From Galactobacter valiniphilus (GTDB lineage Bacteria; Actinomycetota; Actinomycetes; Actinomycetales; Micrococcaceae), in the NCBI RefSeq assembly GCF_003575975.1, contig NZ_QQXK01000014.1, forward strand, positions 23,398 through 87,397: a stretch of 64,000 nt of DNA. The letters run 5' to 3'. The notes under the pieces were generated by a model, which was not told where the DNA came from, ran no database searches, and was given only the letters and a program-made list of their open reading frames with translations. This document shows positions 9,690 to 18,237 of this stretch, in pieces. Numbering within the stretch: position 1 is the stretch's first letter; each line of letters opens with the position of its first letter. A program made the position numbers and the translations under genes.

Positions 9690-9917
9690 CACCCGAGCCT
9701 AGCCAGGCCGGGTGCGCCGCCGGTACCCGGCGGGTGCTGATGACCCCCCAAGGCGCGCCTTGCCCCCCGCCTCGGCCGCCCGGGCCCCCGCCGGGCCCCA
9801 GCCTGTCCCCTCTCCGTGGTGACCTGGCGGTCCGCGAGGCGGGAGCAAGGGGTGACCGGGTCGCCGTCGTGCCCTTAGCCTGGGGGTCCACATCTGCGTT
9901 CTCAACGAGGAGACACC

Positions 9918-10364
9918 ATGACCGGCCTGACGCCCGAGGGCATCGAGATCGACCGCGACATCGCCGCCCCCGCCAGCCGGGTCTTTGAAGCCTTCACCCG
10001 CGCCGAGGACTTCGCCGTGTGGTTCGGCACGGACCAGGTGAACGTCCCGGCCGAGGAGCTGGACTTCGTGGCCGAGCCGGGCCGCGAGTGGCGCGCCACC
10101 ATGGTGCTGCCGGACGGCAACCGCATCCATTGGACGGGCGAGTTCCGCGAGGTCACGCCGGACACCCGCGTGGTCTTCACCCTCACCGATCAGCCGGACG
10201 ATCCGGCCCGCGCCGAGGTCCGCGTGGAGCTCACACCCTTCGGCGAGGGCACCCGCGTCCACGTGGAGCAGGACACCCCCGGCTTCCCCGACGACGCGAA
10301 GCGCGCCACGATCGCCGGCTACGAGGGCTTCCTCGACACCTTGCAGCGCCTCGTCACCGCCTGA
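9918..10364 (+). CDS. SRPBCC (AHSA1/START-like) domain protein
   Basis: 148 aa. The fold is recognised from IDRDIAAPASRVFEAFTRAEDFAVWFG at the N-terminus, the WTGEFREVTPDTRVVFT strand region and the C-terminal helix near GYEGFLDTLQRLV. Such proteins bind hydrophobic ligands or act as Hsp90-cochaperone-like domains; the ligand is unknown. An aggag site lies 7 bases before the ATG. The 225 bp upstream of it hold only GC-rich sequence and its promoter. Confidence 0.85.
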   Translation: MTGLTPEGIEIDRDIAAPASRVFEAFTRAEDFAVWFGTDQVNVPAEELDFVAEPGREWRATMVLPDGNRIHWTGEFREVTPDTRVVFTLTDQPDDPARAEVRVELTPFGEGTRVHVEQDTPGFPDDAKRATIAGYEGFLDTLQRLVTA

Positions 10365-10491
10365 CGGGGCGCCGGCCGGGGCGGGGGCGCGCTCGCTCCA
10401 GCGCGCCGGGGAATTTCGAGCGCCCTGCTCGTATGTCGTTCCGTGTCACGAACCCTTGGCTCGGCCCGTCACACGCGGCAAAAATCGCGTC

Positions 10492-11313
10492 ATGACGACG
10501 CTCGTGGATTCCCCCACCAACGCCGCGGTGAGCCCCCTCACCGCGGCCGGCGCCCGCGCCGAGCTGGCAGCGACCTTCCTCGGCAACGGCGCCAACTACG
10601 ACCGTTACCGCCCCGGCTTCCCCCTCGAGACGGTGCGCCGCGTCGCCGCCGCCCGCGGCGGATTGCTCGGGGACGTCCTCGACCTCGGCGCCGGGACGGG
10701 CAAGCTCACCGAGCTGCTGGTTCCCCGCGCCGATGCCGTCACGGCCATCGACCCCTCGGCCGACATGCTGGCCCAGCTCAGCGCCAAGCTGCCCGCCGTC
10801 GACACCCGCGTGGGCCTGGCCGAGGATCTCCCCCTCGCCTCCGGCTCGGTGGACGTGGTCACGGTGGCCCAGGCCTTCCACTGGTTCGATCGCGACGCCG
10901 CCTCGGCCGAGATCGCGCGCGTGCTGCGCCCGGGCGGCGTCCTCGCGATCGTGTGGACCGTCCCGGATCCGCGCTGCGCGTGGGATCGGGCCTGCTATCG
11001 CCTGGCCCATCCGCCCCGTGACCTCGGGGACGACGACGGCGCGCTGGCCTTGGGCGGCGACGTGCACACCCCGGCGCTGCCCGGATTCGAGACGCTGCGC
11101 GGCGAGCGGCTGCGCTGGAGCGAGCACCTCACGCGCAGCGACTACCTGCAGCGCTGGGGCACCGTCAGCACGCTCCTGGCCTCCTCGGAGGAGCAGCGCG
11201 CCGCGACGCTCGCCGGCATGGAGGCGATCCTCGACGCCGATCCGGACAGCGCCGGGCGTCAGCTCCTGAAGGTCCGCCACATCACGGAGGTCATCACCTA
11301 CCGGGTGCGCTGA
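10492..11313 (+). CDS. Class I SAM-dependent methyltransferase (UbiE/type 11)
   Basis: 273 aa. Motif I is VLDLGAGTGKLTELL (about residue 60), with motif II VTAIDPSADML, EDLPLASGSVDVV and HWFDRDAASAEIARVLRPGG, the standard methyltransf_11 pattern. The start is the ATG at 10492: caaaat sits 7 nt before it and no ribosome binding site is seen, while in-frame codons further upstream extend into non-conserved sequence. The substrate is unknown. Confidence 0.85.
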   Translation: MTTLVDSPTNAAVSPLTAAGARAELAATFLGNGANYDRYRPGFPLETVRRVAAARGGLLGDVLDLGAGTGKLTELLVPRADAVTAIDPSADMLAQLSAKLPAVDTRVGLAEDLPLASGSVDVVTVAQAFHWFDRDAASAEIARVLRPGGVLAIVWTVPDPRCAWDRACYRLAHPPRDLGDDDGALALGGDVHTPALPGFETLRGERLRWSEHLTRSDYLQRWGTVSTLLASSEEQRAATLAGMEAILDADPDSAGRQLLKVRHITEVITYRVR

Positions 11314-11337
11314 GCGCGGCGCGGGCAGGGCGCGGGC

Positions 11338-11808
11338 TCAGCGGTAGGGCGTGAACACGCGCTTGCCCCGGCGCCACCGCCACGGGACGAAGGACGAGAG
11401 ACCCACCCCGTAGGAGTCCTCGCCCGTCAGGATGCGGGCGGCCGCTCCGGCCGCCACCATCCCGTGTTCGGCCACATCGCGCACCACCTCCGCCACGCTG
11501 CCCGCGAGTTCCTCCGGCGTGCCGCGCCAGACCCAGAAGAAGACGCCTCCGCACGTCAGCGAGGCCTCCTCCTCGTCAGCGAGCGACACGGTGATCTGCG
11601 CTGCCGTCCCGGAGCTTGGCGTGATCTCCAGCTCGGGGCCGAACTCGTGGTCCGGGCCCCGTTCCTCCACGACGGCGAGTCCCGCACTCACCCACGGCGA
11701 GCACGCCGCAAGGACCGCCGAGCGCACGAGCCGCCAAGCGGCGTCGTACTCCGCCCGCCCGCGGGAGTCAGCGGCCTTCCCCGGCTCCGCCGGACCCGGG
11801 TCCGTCAC
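11338..11808 (-). CDS. Hypothetical protein
   Basis: 156 aa, soluble, no signal peptide. No family recognised. The GTG start overlaps the stop of the DapA-like gene (GTGA), so the two are one transcription unit. The central region alternates charged and hydrophobic stretches (ITVSLADEEEASLTCGGVFFWVW) and the C-terminus is basic (PWRWRRGKRVFTPYR). Confidence 0.6.
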   Translation of the reverse strand: MTDPGPAEPGKAADSRGRAEYDAAWRLVRSAVLAACSPWVSAGLAVVEERGPDHEFGPELEITPSSGTAAQITVSLADEEEASLTCGGVFFWVWRGTPEELAGSVAEVVRDVAEHGMVAAGAAARILTGEDSYGVGLSSFVPWRWRRGKRVFTPYR

Positions 11809-12464
11809 CGCGCCCTGCCGGAGACACCCAGCGCGGCGAGCGCCTCCGCGACCTCTGCCTGCTCGCCCGCGCCCAGAGGCAAGAGCGGGCGCGGCAGGAA
11901 GTCAGCGCCCAGGCCCAGCTGCGTTGCCACGGTGGCCGCCACGCGGGCCCCGGCCTCACCCGGACCCAGTGGCACCCCCGGAATCTTCACGGAGGCCACC
12001 GGCCCCAGGGCAGCGACCTCGGCGTAGAGCTCGTCGTCGAACGTAAAGCCCGTGGTGCCGGGGTTGTCGTAGATGCACAACTGCACGGACAGCTCGGCGC
12101 AGGCGTCGCGATACAGGCCCAGGGCCTCGGCGCGCGTGAGCCGCTGATATAACACGGGCGCCAGGAGCACGCCGGAGGCCCCGGCCGACTGCACCCCCTC
12201 GGCGAGCTCCAACACGGTGCGCGTGGCCGGCGCCCCGATGCTCACGAGCACCGGCACGTCGCCGGCCTCCTCGACCGCCGCGCGCGTGAGCCGCACGCGT
12301 TCCTCGACGCTCAGGTAGGCATAGTGCCCCGTGGAGCCGAGCGCGCCGATGGAGTCGACGCCGCTCGCGGCCAGCCCCGCGATGATGCGGCGGAAGGCCG
12401 CCTCATCCGGGGTGCCGTCGACGAAGGGCGTGGGGGCAAAGGCGCTCAGGCCGCGAAAGTCCAT
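11805..12464 (-). CDS. DapA-family aldolase with an apparent internal deletion
   Basis: 219 aa against about 290-300 aa for the dihydrodipicolinate synthase/N-acetylneuraminate lyase family. The N-terminal two thirds are normal: GLSAFAPTPFVDGTPDE, the GSTGHYAYLS phosphate/substrate loop, YDNPGTTGF and VASVKIPG containing the Schiff-base lysine. Immediately after EAGARVAAT the sequence jumps to TQLGLGADFLPRPLLPLGAGEQ, which is the normal C-terminal end. About 70 residues covering the last barrel strands are missing, in frame. The start is the ATG at 12464 behind gagg. The product may be inactive. Confidence 0.65.
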   Translation of the reverse strand: MDFRGLSAFAPTPFVDGTPDEAAFRRIIAGLAASGVDSIGALGSTGHYAYLSVEERVRLTRAAVEEAGDVPVLVSIGAPATRTVLELAEGVQSAGASGVLLAPVLYQRLTRAEALGLYRDACAELSVQLCIYDNPGTTGFTFDDELYAEVAALGPVASVKIPGVPLGPGEAGARVAATVATQLGLGADFLPRPLLPLGAGEQAEVAEALAALGVSGRAR

Positions 12465-12572
12465 GTGTTCATCCTCGCCGTGGGCTGGCCCCGTCCCAAG
12501 CGGCAGCCTGTTCCCCGACCACCCCACCGGGAAAGAAATCTGGGCTCAAGGAAACTTTTCTTTCCACCGCGC

Positions 12573-13721
12573 CTAAACCAGCTCCAGGATCGTGACGTCG
12601 GCCTGGCCGCCGCCCTCGCACATCGTGAGCAGCCCGCGGCGGCCGCCGGTGTCCTCGAGCATGTGCAGCAGCGAGACGAGCAACCGCGCGCCCGTCGCCC
12701 CGATGGGGTGCCCCAGCGCGATGGCCCCGCCGCGAGGATTGAACCGGGCCGAGTCCACGCCGAGCTCGCGCTGCCAGGCGAGCGGCACCACTGAAAACGC
12801 CTCGTTGACCTCGAACACGTCGATGTCCCCGATCCCGAGCCCGGTCCGGGCCAGCGCGCGCCGCGTCGCCTCGATGGGCGCCGCGAGCATCATGACGGGG
12901 TCCCCGCCGCGGGCCGAGGTGTGCGTGATCCGCGCGCGCGGCGTCAGGCCGCGTTCGCGCACGGCCCGCTCAGAGGCGATGAGCAGCGCCGCCGCGCCGT
13001 CCGACATCTGCGATGCCGTCGCCGCGGTGTGCAGGCCGCCGGCCACGATCGGCTCCAGGGCGGCCATGCGCTCACGGTCCGGCGTGCGCGGCCCCTCGTC
13101 GGCGCTCAGGCCGGCCAGCGGCACGATCTCCCGCTCGAACGCACCCGCCGCCTGCGCGGCCAGCACCCGCTCGTGCGAGCGCACGGCAAAGTCCTCGAGC
13201 TCGCCGCGGGAAAAACCCCAGTGCGCGGCCATGAGCTCGGCCCCGCGGAACTGCGAGATCTCCTGCCCGCCATAGCGCGCGGCCCACCGCTGCGAGCCGG
13301 CGAAGGGATCCGCGAAGCCCCAGGCCTCCCCCGCCCGGTTCGAGGCCTGCAGCGGCACCGAGCTCATGGACTGCACGCCGCCGGCCACCACCAGGTCGGC
13401 CGCCCCGGAGAGCACGGCCCGCGCCGCGAGGCTCACCGCCTGCTGCCCCGAGCCGCACTGCCGCTCCACCGTGGTTCCGGGCACCCCCTCGGGCAGCCCG
13501 GCCGCGAGCCACGCGTTGCGCGCGATGTTCATTGACTGCGGCCCCAGCTGATCGATGCACCCCAGGATCACCTCGTCCACTCCGTCCGGGTCCGCGCCCG
13601 AGCGCCCCAGGAGCGCCTCGAGCGGCGCGGCGGCCAGGTCCAGCGGGTGCACGGAGGCGAGCCCCTTGCCTCGCTTGCCCACGGGCGTGCGCACCGCGTC
13701 GACGATGTAGGCCTCGGCCAT
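12573..13721 (-). CDS. Acetyl-CoA C-acyltransferase (thiolase)
   Basis: 382 aa. The thiolase catalytic elements are all visible: Cys89 in QCGSGQQA, GHPIGATGAR with the active-site His near residue 340, and the C-terminal CEGGGQADV with the second Cys. The enzyme condenses or cleaves acyl-CoA in beta-oxidation or acetoacetyl-CoA formation. The start is the ATG at 13721, seven bases after ggagg. No partner beta-oxidation gene is adjacent. Confidence 0.92.
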   Translation of the reverse strand: MAEAYIVDAVRTPVGKRGKGLASVHPLDLAAAPLEALLGRSGADPDGVDEVILGCIDQLGPQSMNIARNAWLAAGLPEGVPGTTVERQCGSGQQAVSLAARAVLSGAADLVVAGGVQSMSSVPLQASNRAGEAWGFADPFAGSQRWAARYGGQEISQFRGAELMAAHWGFSRGELEDFAVRSHERVLAAQAAGAFEREIVPLAGLSADEGPRTPDRERMAALEPIVAGGLHTAATASQMSDGAAALLIASERAVRERGLTPRARITHTSARGGDPVMMLAAPIEATRRALARTGLGIGDIDVFEVNEAFSVVPLAWQRELGVDSARFNPRGGAIALGHPIGATGARLLVSLLHMLEDTGGRRGLLTMCEGGGQADVTILELV

Positions 13722-13747
13722 GGTTCCTCCCGTTGCTCTGTCCACAC

Positions 13748-13857
13748 TGCCCGACGGCGCGTGGCCGGCACGGGTGCGTGCCGCACCCCGGGTGCCTCAC
13801 CCGGCACCGCGCCCCAGGCACGGCACGCGCCGGGCGCGACCTCCCGCCGTCGTGCTG
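13748..13857. repeat. Dispersed palindromic element (copy at 13.8 kb)
   Basis: Begins gcccgacggcgcg and ends cgccgtcgtgc, the conserved ends shared with other copies, and is filled with nested GC-rich inverted repeats (ggcacgggtgc / gcaccccgggtgcc). It occupies almost the whole gap between the divergent thiolase and GNAT genes. Confidence 0.5.
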
Positions 13858-13881
13858 TGAACACCGACCATACTGGGGTGC

Positions 13882-14409
13882 GTGAGTGATGAGCAGAGCA
13901 CCGACCCGCTGGACGCCATCGACTGGCCCGTGCGCACCAAGCGCTTGGTGCTGCGCCGGTCGACGCTGCAGGACTCCGACGCCATGTGGGAGTACCGCCG
14001 ACGCCCCGAGGTCAGCGAGTGGCTCGGCTGGATTCCGGCGGATCGCGCCGACTGGGATGCCGAGTACCCGGGGCGCCACGGCATCAACGTGGCGATCGAG
14101 CTGGACGGCCGGGTGATCGGCGACGTCATGATCCGGATCGGCGACGGCTGGGGCCAGCGCGAGGTCAAGGACCTGGCCACGGGGGTCGAGGCCGAGCTCG
14201 GCTGGACGCTGCACCCTGACTTCCAGGGGCGCGGCTACGCGAGCGAGGCCGTCCGCGCCGTCATCGGACTGTGCTTCACGCAGCTGGGCCTGCGCCGCGA
14301 GGCCTACAACGTCAAGGAATCCCTGCACGGGACCCGCGGTTGGATCGACGGCGTCGCCTACGCCCTCCTGGCCGAGGAGTGGCCTACGCCCACGTCCCCT
14401 GCGGCGTGA
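13882..14409 (+). CDS. GNAT N-acetyltransferase with an apparent internal deletion
   Basis: 175 aa. It shows the GNAT_3 pattern: TKRLVLRRSTLQDSDAMWEY at the N-terminus and the acetyl-CoA loop LHPDFQGRGYASEAVRAVI. After CFTQLGLRR the sequence passes directly to EAYNVKESLHGTRGW. In relatives an Asn-containing segment of about 23 residues ending in a second LGMRR-like motif lies between these, so a recombination between the two similar motifs may have removed it. catact ends 7 nt before the GTG start (leaderless type). The 3' end overlaps the convergent YCII gene by 26 bp. Confidence 0.7.
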   Translation: MSDEQSTDPLDAIDWPVRTKRLVLRRSTLQDSDAMWEYRRRPEVSEWLGWIPADRADWDAEYPGRHGINVAIELDGRVIGDVMIRIGDGWGQREVKDLATGVEAELGWTLHPDFQGRGYASEAVRAVIGLCFTQLGLRREAYNVKESLHGTRGWIDGVAYALLAEEWPTPTSPAA

Positions 14410-14755
14410 TGGAGGTGGCCGCGGCGCGGACCTCGAGCGTCCCGTAGGCCACGCCCGGGCACTTCTTGGCCCAGGCGACGGCCTCGTCGCGCGAGTCGAC
14501 GTCCACGACAAACACGGCGCCGAGCGGCTGCGTGAGGCGTTCGGGCGGGCCCACCGTGAGGTGCACCGCGCCGTCGCGCTCGGCAACACACACGGCCGTG
14601 TCCTCGGTGTCGAACACCTCTCCCGCCACAAACACGCCGCGCTCCACGAGCTCGGCCGCGAAGGCGCGGTAGCCGGCCTTGGCCGCCTCGATCACCTCGG
14701 GCGCGATCTCGCCGGGGGCCGGCTCCGGGGCGTACAGCAGGATCGTGAAGTGCAT
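14384..14755 (-). CDS. YCII-related (DGPF/PhnB-like) domain protein
   Basis: 123 aa. It starts MHFTILLYAPEPAPGEI and contains VFVVDVDSRDEAVAWAKKCPGV, typical of the YCII superfamily often found with ECF sigma factors. The ATG lies behind aaggag with a spacing of 6. The function is unknown. The tail overlaps the convergent GNAT gene. Confidence 0.8.
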   Translation of the reverse strand: MHFTILLYAPEPAPGEIAPEVIEAAKAGYRAFAAELVERGVFVAGEVFDTEDTAVCVAERDGAVHLTVGPPERLTQPLGAVFVVDVDSRDEAVAWAKKCPGVAYGTLEVRAAATSITPQGTWA

Positions 14756-14922
14756 GGCGTGCTCCTTTGCTCGCTCGGCTCGAACGCCTCTCGTGGCTCG
14801 CCGGGCCCTGCCCAGCGGCTTGGCCCCATCCTGGCCCGCGCGGCGGCCCAGCGGAAGGGGAAACGCCGCCCCGGCCGGGCCGAGCCCCGTGGGCGGGCAC
14901 CGGGTTCCGCCGCGGGCCGCGG

Positions 14923-15360
14923 TTACGCGAAGGCCGGGTTCCTGAAGAGATAGATGCCCACCGTCACGCCGCTCACGGCCGTGTCCTCGCCGGAGACGAA
15001 CACGCGCGAGGAGCTCGACTGCCCCGTCACCTGGTAGACGTAGCCGACGTGCTCCAGCCGCCAGCCGAGCGCCTCGATCTGGCCCAGGGTGGTCGCCGCG
15101 CTCGTGACCTGGCCGGTCGCCGCGTGCCGGCGATCGCCGAACATGGCGTCGCGCTCCTGGGCGTTGACCGCGAGCTGCACCTCGTAGAAGCGCTCCCCCG
15201 CTGCCAGCGCGGCCTCCGCGCCACCCACGGGCGAGGCGAGCCACTGCTGGCGCACGCGCTCGTTGTTCGCCTCCTGGCGGCGCAACCCCTCGAGGCGGTC
15301 CTCCTCGGCCCGGGCCGCCGCGGCGGCCGCCTTCTCTTCCTCGCTCCTGAACAGCCCCAC
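14923..15360 (-). CDS. Hypothetical protein with N-terminal coiled coil
   Basis: 145 aa from the GTG at 15360, preceded by cgaggt. Residues 5-40 are Glu/Ala/Arg-rich and helical (EEEKAAAAAARAEEDRLEGLRRQEANNERVRQ split over two heptad blocks), followed by a mixed domain with ALGWRLEHVGYVYQVTG and a C-terminal GIYLFRNPAFA. No family recognised. No signal peptide; probably cytoplasmic. Confidence 0.6.
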   Translation of the reverse strand: MGLFRSEEEKAAAAAARAEEDRLEGLRRQEANNERVRQQWLASPVGGAEAALAAGERFYEVQLAVNAQERDAMFGDRRHAATGQVTSAATTLGQIEALGWRLEHVGYVYQVTGQSSSSRVFVSGEDTAVSGVTVGIYLFRNPAFA

Positions 15361-15437
15361 GGTGCACCTCGTCTCCCCTTCGCCGCGGACGCGGCGAGCT
15401 CTACGTTCCCACCCGGCGTCGTGCGCCGGACCCGAGT

Positions 15438-16694
15438 TCAGAGCGTAGCTGGGCGCGGCGAGGGCCTGCCGCTCGGCTCGCCGCGCAGCACGGTCCACGC
15501 CAGGAGCATGGCGAGCAGCACCATGGCGCCCACGGCGGCCACCACGCCGCCCCAGCCCAGCGACTGGAAGGCCAGCCCGACGGCCCACCCGAACAGCGAG
15601 GAGCCGCCGTAGTAGGCGAGGTTATACAGGCTGGAGGCCTGCGCCCGCCCCGTCGTCACGAGCCGCGGCACCCAGCCGGAGGCCGTGGCGTGGGCGGCGA
15701 AGAAGCCGGCCGTGAACACCAACAGGCCCAGCACCACAGCGGGCAGCCAGCTCGACGCCGTGACCACGAGTCCCAGCAGCATGAGCGCCGCGGAGCCCAG
15801 GAGGACCGGGAGGCGCCCGCGCGTGGACGCGAGCCGGCCGGAGAACGCGGAGGACCAGGTCCCCGAGAGGTAGGCAAGGAACAGGAAGGAGGAGATCGCA
15901 GCGGGGATCAGGAACGGCGGGGCTTGGAGCCGGAAGCCCAGGTAGTTGTAGACCGCCACGAAGCCGCCCATCAGCAGGCCGCCCTGGGCAAAGAGCACCA
16001 CGAGGCGGCGGTCCTTGAGGCAGGCCAGCAGCTTGCGCGCCAGCGGGATGTCCCGCGAGGAGTGCCGCACCACCGGCACAAAGCCGCGCGGCGCCGGCGC
16101 CGTGAGGAAGAAGATCACGCCCGCGACGGCCGCCAGCAGGGAGACCACGAGCGTCCCGGCCCGCCAGGAGACGAACTCGCTCAAAGGGCCGGCCACGATG
16201 CGCCCGAACAGCCCGCCCAGCGAGGTGCCGGAGATGTAGGTTCCGCTCGCCACGGCGGCGGCCAGCGGGCTGATCTCCTCCGTGAGGTAGGCCAGGGCGA
16301 TCGCCGGGATGCCGCCGAGCGCGAGGCCCTCGACGAAGCGCAGCGCCAGGAGCACCTCGAAGGTCGGGGCGAACGGCACCAGCAGGCCCAGGATCACGGC
16401 GGCCGTGAGCGAGACGCGCATGGTGGCGCGGCGCCCGCGGCGGTCGGCCAGGATGGACCACGGGATGACGGCCGCGGTGAGGCCGAGCGTGGACATCGAC
16501 ACGGCCAGCGCCGCGGTGGATTCGGAGACGCGCTGGTCCGCGGCGAGCTCGGGGAGCACGCCCTGGACCGAGTAGAGCTGCGAGAAGGTCGCGACGCCGG
16601 CGGCGAACAACGCGAGGATCATGCGCCGGTAGCCGGCGCTCCCACGCTCGTGCCCGCCAAAGGGCGAGCCCCCGGCGGCGGAAGAGGATGACAC
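15438..16694 (-). CDS. MFS transporter (YnfM-like)
   Basis: 418 aa with twelve hydrophobic helices. The MFS motif A is seen as ILADRRGRRATMRVS after helix 2, and the family pattern TFSQLYSVQGVLPELA opens helix 1. Likely a proton-coupled drug or metabolite exporter. The start is the GTG at 16694; the CPBP gene ends 15 bp upstream on the same strand, so the two are probably co-transcribed. Confidence 0.9.
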   Translation of the reverse strand: MSSSSAAGGSPFGGHERGSAGYRRMILALFAAGVATFSQLYSVQGVLPELAADQRVSESTAALAVSMSTLGLTAAVIPWSILADRRGRRATMRVSLTAAVILGLLVPFAPTFEVLLALRFVEGLALGGIPAIALAYLTEEISPLAAAVASGTYISGTSLGGLFGRIVAGPLSEFVSWRAGTLVVSLLAAVAGVIFFLTAPAPRGFVPVVRHSSRDIPLARKLLACLKDRRLVVLFAQGGLLMGGFVAVYNYLGFRLQAPPFLIPAAISSFLFLAYLSGTWSSAFSGRLASTRGRLPVLLGSAALMLLGLVVTASSWLPAVVLGLLVFTAGFFAAHATASGWVPRLVTTGRAQASSLYNLAYYGGSSLFGWAVGLAFQSLGWGGVVAAVGAMVLLAMLLAWTVLRGEPSGRPSPRPATL

Positions 16695-16709
16695 GGTACG
16701 GCTCAGTTC

Positions 16710-17516
16710 CTAGGAGGGCAGGTACGGCGCCAGCAGCGTGGAGAGCGAGAGCGCCATGAAGTTCGAGAAGGCGTGCATGACCCAGGCGTAGCCGATGCTC
16801 TTGCCTGAAAGCACGTAGCCCACGCCGAAGGACACGCCCATCACCACATACGGCGCCGCGGTGATGACGGTGGGCCATTCCTTGCCGATGAAGTGCAGCG
16901 ACATGAACAGCAACGCGGAGACGACCACCATGATCCAGGGGTTGATCCAGCGCGAGAGCTTGCCGATGAGCAGGTGGCGGAAGACGAACTCCTCCACGAG
17001 CGGACCCATGATGACCACCATGATCAGCATGAGCCCGAACGGCATGGCGGAGATGAGCTCGCTCGCCTCTTGCTGGTTGGCGCTCTGGCTGATGTCCTCC
17101 GGGTTGATCCCCATGGCGGTCGCGGCGACCGCCACGATCACGGCCGAGGTGATGATGGTGCTCAGCCACGCGCCGGGGATGCCCAGGTACTTGGCCCACG
17201 GGTACCAGCGGAAGGTCTTGAAGGAGCGCCACAGCTCCGGGCCGAGCGCCCACAGGACCAGGGCGAAGGAGACCGCATAACTGACGAAGTTGGCGGCAAA
17301 CACCATGGCGTTCTCGTCGCGCCCCAGCAGCTCCGGCACGCCGGGGATGAACAGGACGAGCGCCCCGAGCCCCACGAACATGAGCAGGGCGTAGGCGAGG
17401 ACCGTGATGAGGTCCCGCCACGTGAACTTTCCCAGCTTGGCCTCGGGGTGCCGCGGCCGCCGGGGCGGCGGCGCGGGGGCCCAGGGCATCACGGGCGGCT
17501 GCGGCGGGTAGCTCAT
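16710..17516 (-). CDS. CPBP (Abi) family intramembrane metalloprotease
   Basis: 268 aa. A Pro-rich cytoplasmic N-terminus of about 30 residues is followed by about eight helices. Catalytic motifs are visible: EEFVFRHLL (EExxxR), LFMSLHF (FxxxH) and HAFSNFMAL. These membrane proteases process anchored proteins or prenylated substrates. ATG at 17516 is preferred over that at 17525: tagcat ends 7 nt before it, the leaderless spacing seen throughout this window. Confidence 0.88.
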   Translation of the reverse strand: MSYPPQPPVMPWAPAPPPRRPRHPEAKLGKFTWRDLITVLAYALLMFVGLGALVLFIPGVPELLGRDENAMVFAANFVSYAVSFALVLWALGPELWRSFKTFRWYPWAKYLGIPGAWLSTIITSAVIVAVAATAMGINPEDISQSANQQEASELISAMPFGLMLIMVVIMGPLVEEFVFRHLLIGKLSRWINPWIMVVVSALLFMSLHFIGKEWPTVITAAPYVVMGVSFGVGYVLSGKSIGYAWVMHAFSNFMALSLSTLLAPYLPS

Positions 17517-17544
17517 GGACCCCATGCTAGGCGGGAGCCGCCGC

Positions 17545-18222
17545 TCAGTCCTCGCCGAGGACGCGCAGGCCGAGCTCCCTGGCCAGCGCCGGGGCCAGGG
17601 ACTGCAGTTGCCAATCGGAGATCGTGGCGCCGCGCAGGCCCTGCACGGGGCCCACGGAGCTCAGCTGGGCCCCGCGCAGGTCCACGTCCTTGAGCACCGA
17701 GCCCCCGAGCAGGAGCCGGCCGATCCTCACCTCCCTGAGGGCCAGGCGCGTCACCTTGGCCTCCTCGAGGTCCAGCTCCTCGATGACCGCATCCTCGAGC
17801 ACCACATCGGAGACGATGCTGCGGCGCAGGTCCACGCGGCCCAGGCGGGCGCCGGAGACCGCCACGGCCTGCAGTTTGGAGTCCACGAGGTCCGCGGCCC
17901 CCACCCGCAGGTGGCGGATCACCGTGTGCCGCCAGTGCGAGCGCGTGGCCCGCAGCTCGGCGGCGTCCACGGAGGCGATCGTGCAGCCCTCCACGCGGAT
18001 GCGGGAGAGGTCGACGCCGTCCAGCCCGGCCTGCCGCAGCGTGCAGTCCCTGAAGCTCACATCACTCAGGTCGTCCACCTCGGGGGCACCCGTCAGGAGC
18101 ACCTGGTCGAACTCCCCTCCGATCCCGACGTCCTCCCAGGAGACGGGGCGGGTGGCCGCCGAGGGATCGGCGAGTGGAACGCGCGGGGCGGCCGGGGCGA
18201 GGGGCTGGCGGGAGGCAGGCAT
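17545..18222 (-). CDS. Pentapeptide-repeat-like protein
   Basis: 225 aa. From about residue 50 the chain reads as degenerate A(D/N)LxX repeats (VDLSRIRVEGCTIASVD, ADLVDSKLQAVAVSG, VDLRGAQLSSVG), giving a right-handed beta-helix. Such proteins may mimic DNA or act as scaffolds. The ATG at 18222 is the first plausible start; an upstream ATG at 18237 is less likely. It lies 15 bp from the LtrA gene end. Confidence 0.78.
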   Translation of the reverse strand: MPASRQPLAPAAPRVPLADPSAATRPVSWEDVGIGGEFDQVLLTGAPEVDDLSDVSFRDCTLRQAGLDGVDLSRIRVEGCTIASVDAAELRATRSHWRHTVIRHLRVGAADLVDSKLQAVAVSGARLGRVDLRRSIVSDVVLEDAVIEELDLEEAKVTRLALREVRIGRLLLGGSVLKDVDLRGAQLSSVGPVQGLRGATISDWQLQSLAPALARELGLRVLGED

Positions 18223-18237
18223 GCCACCAGTGTGCAC

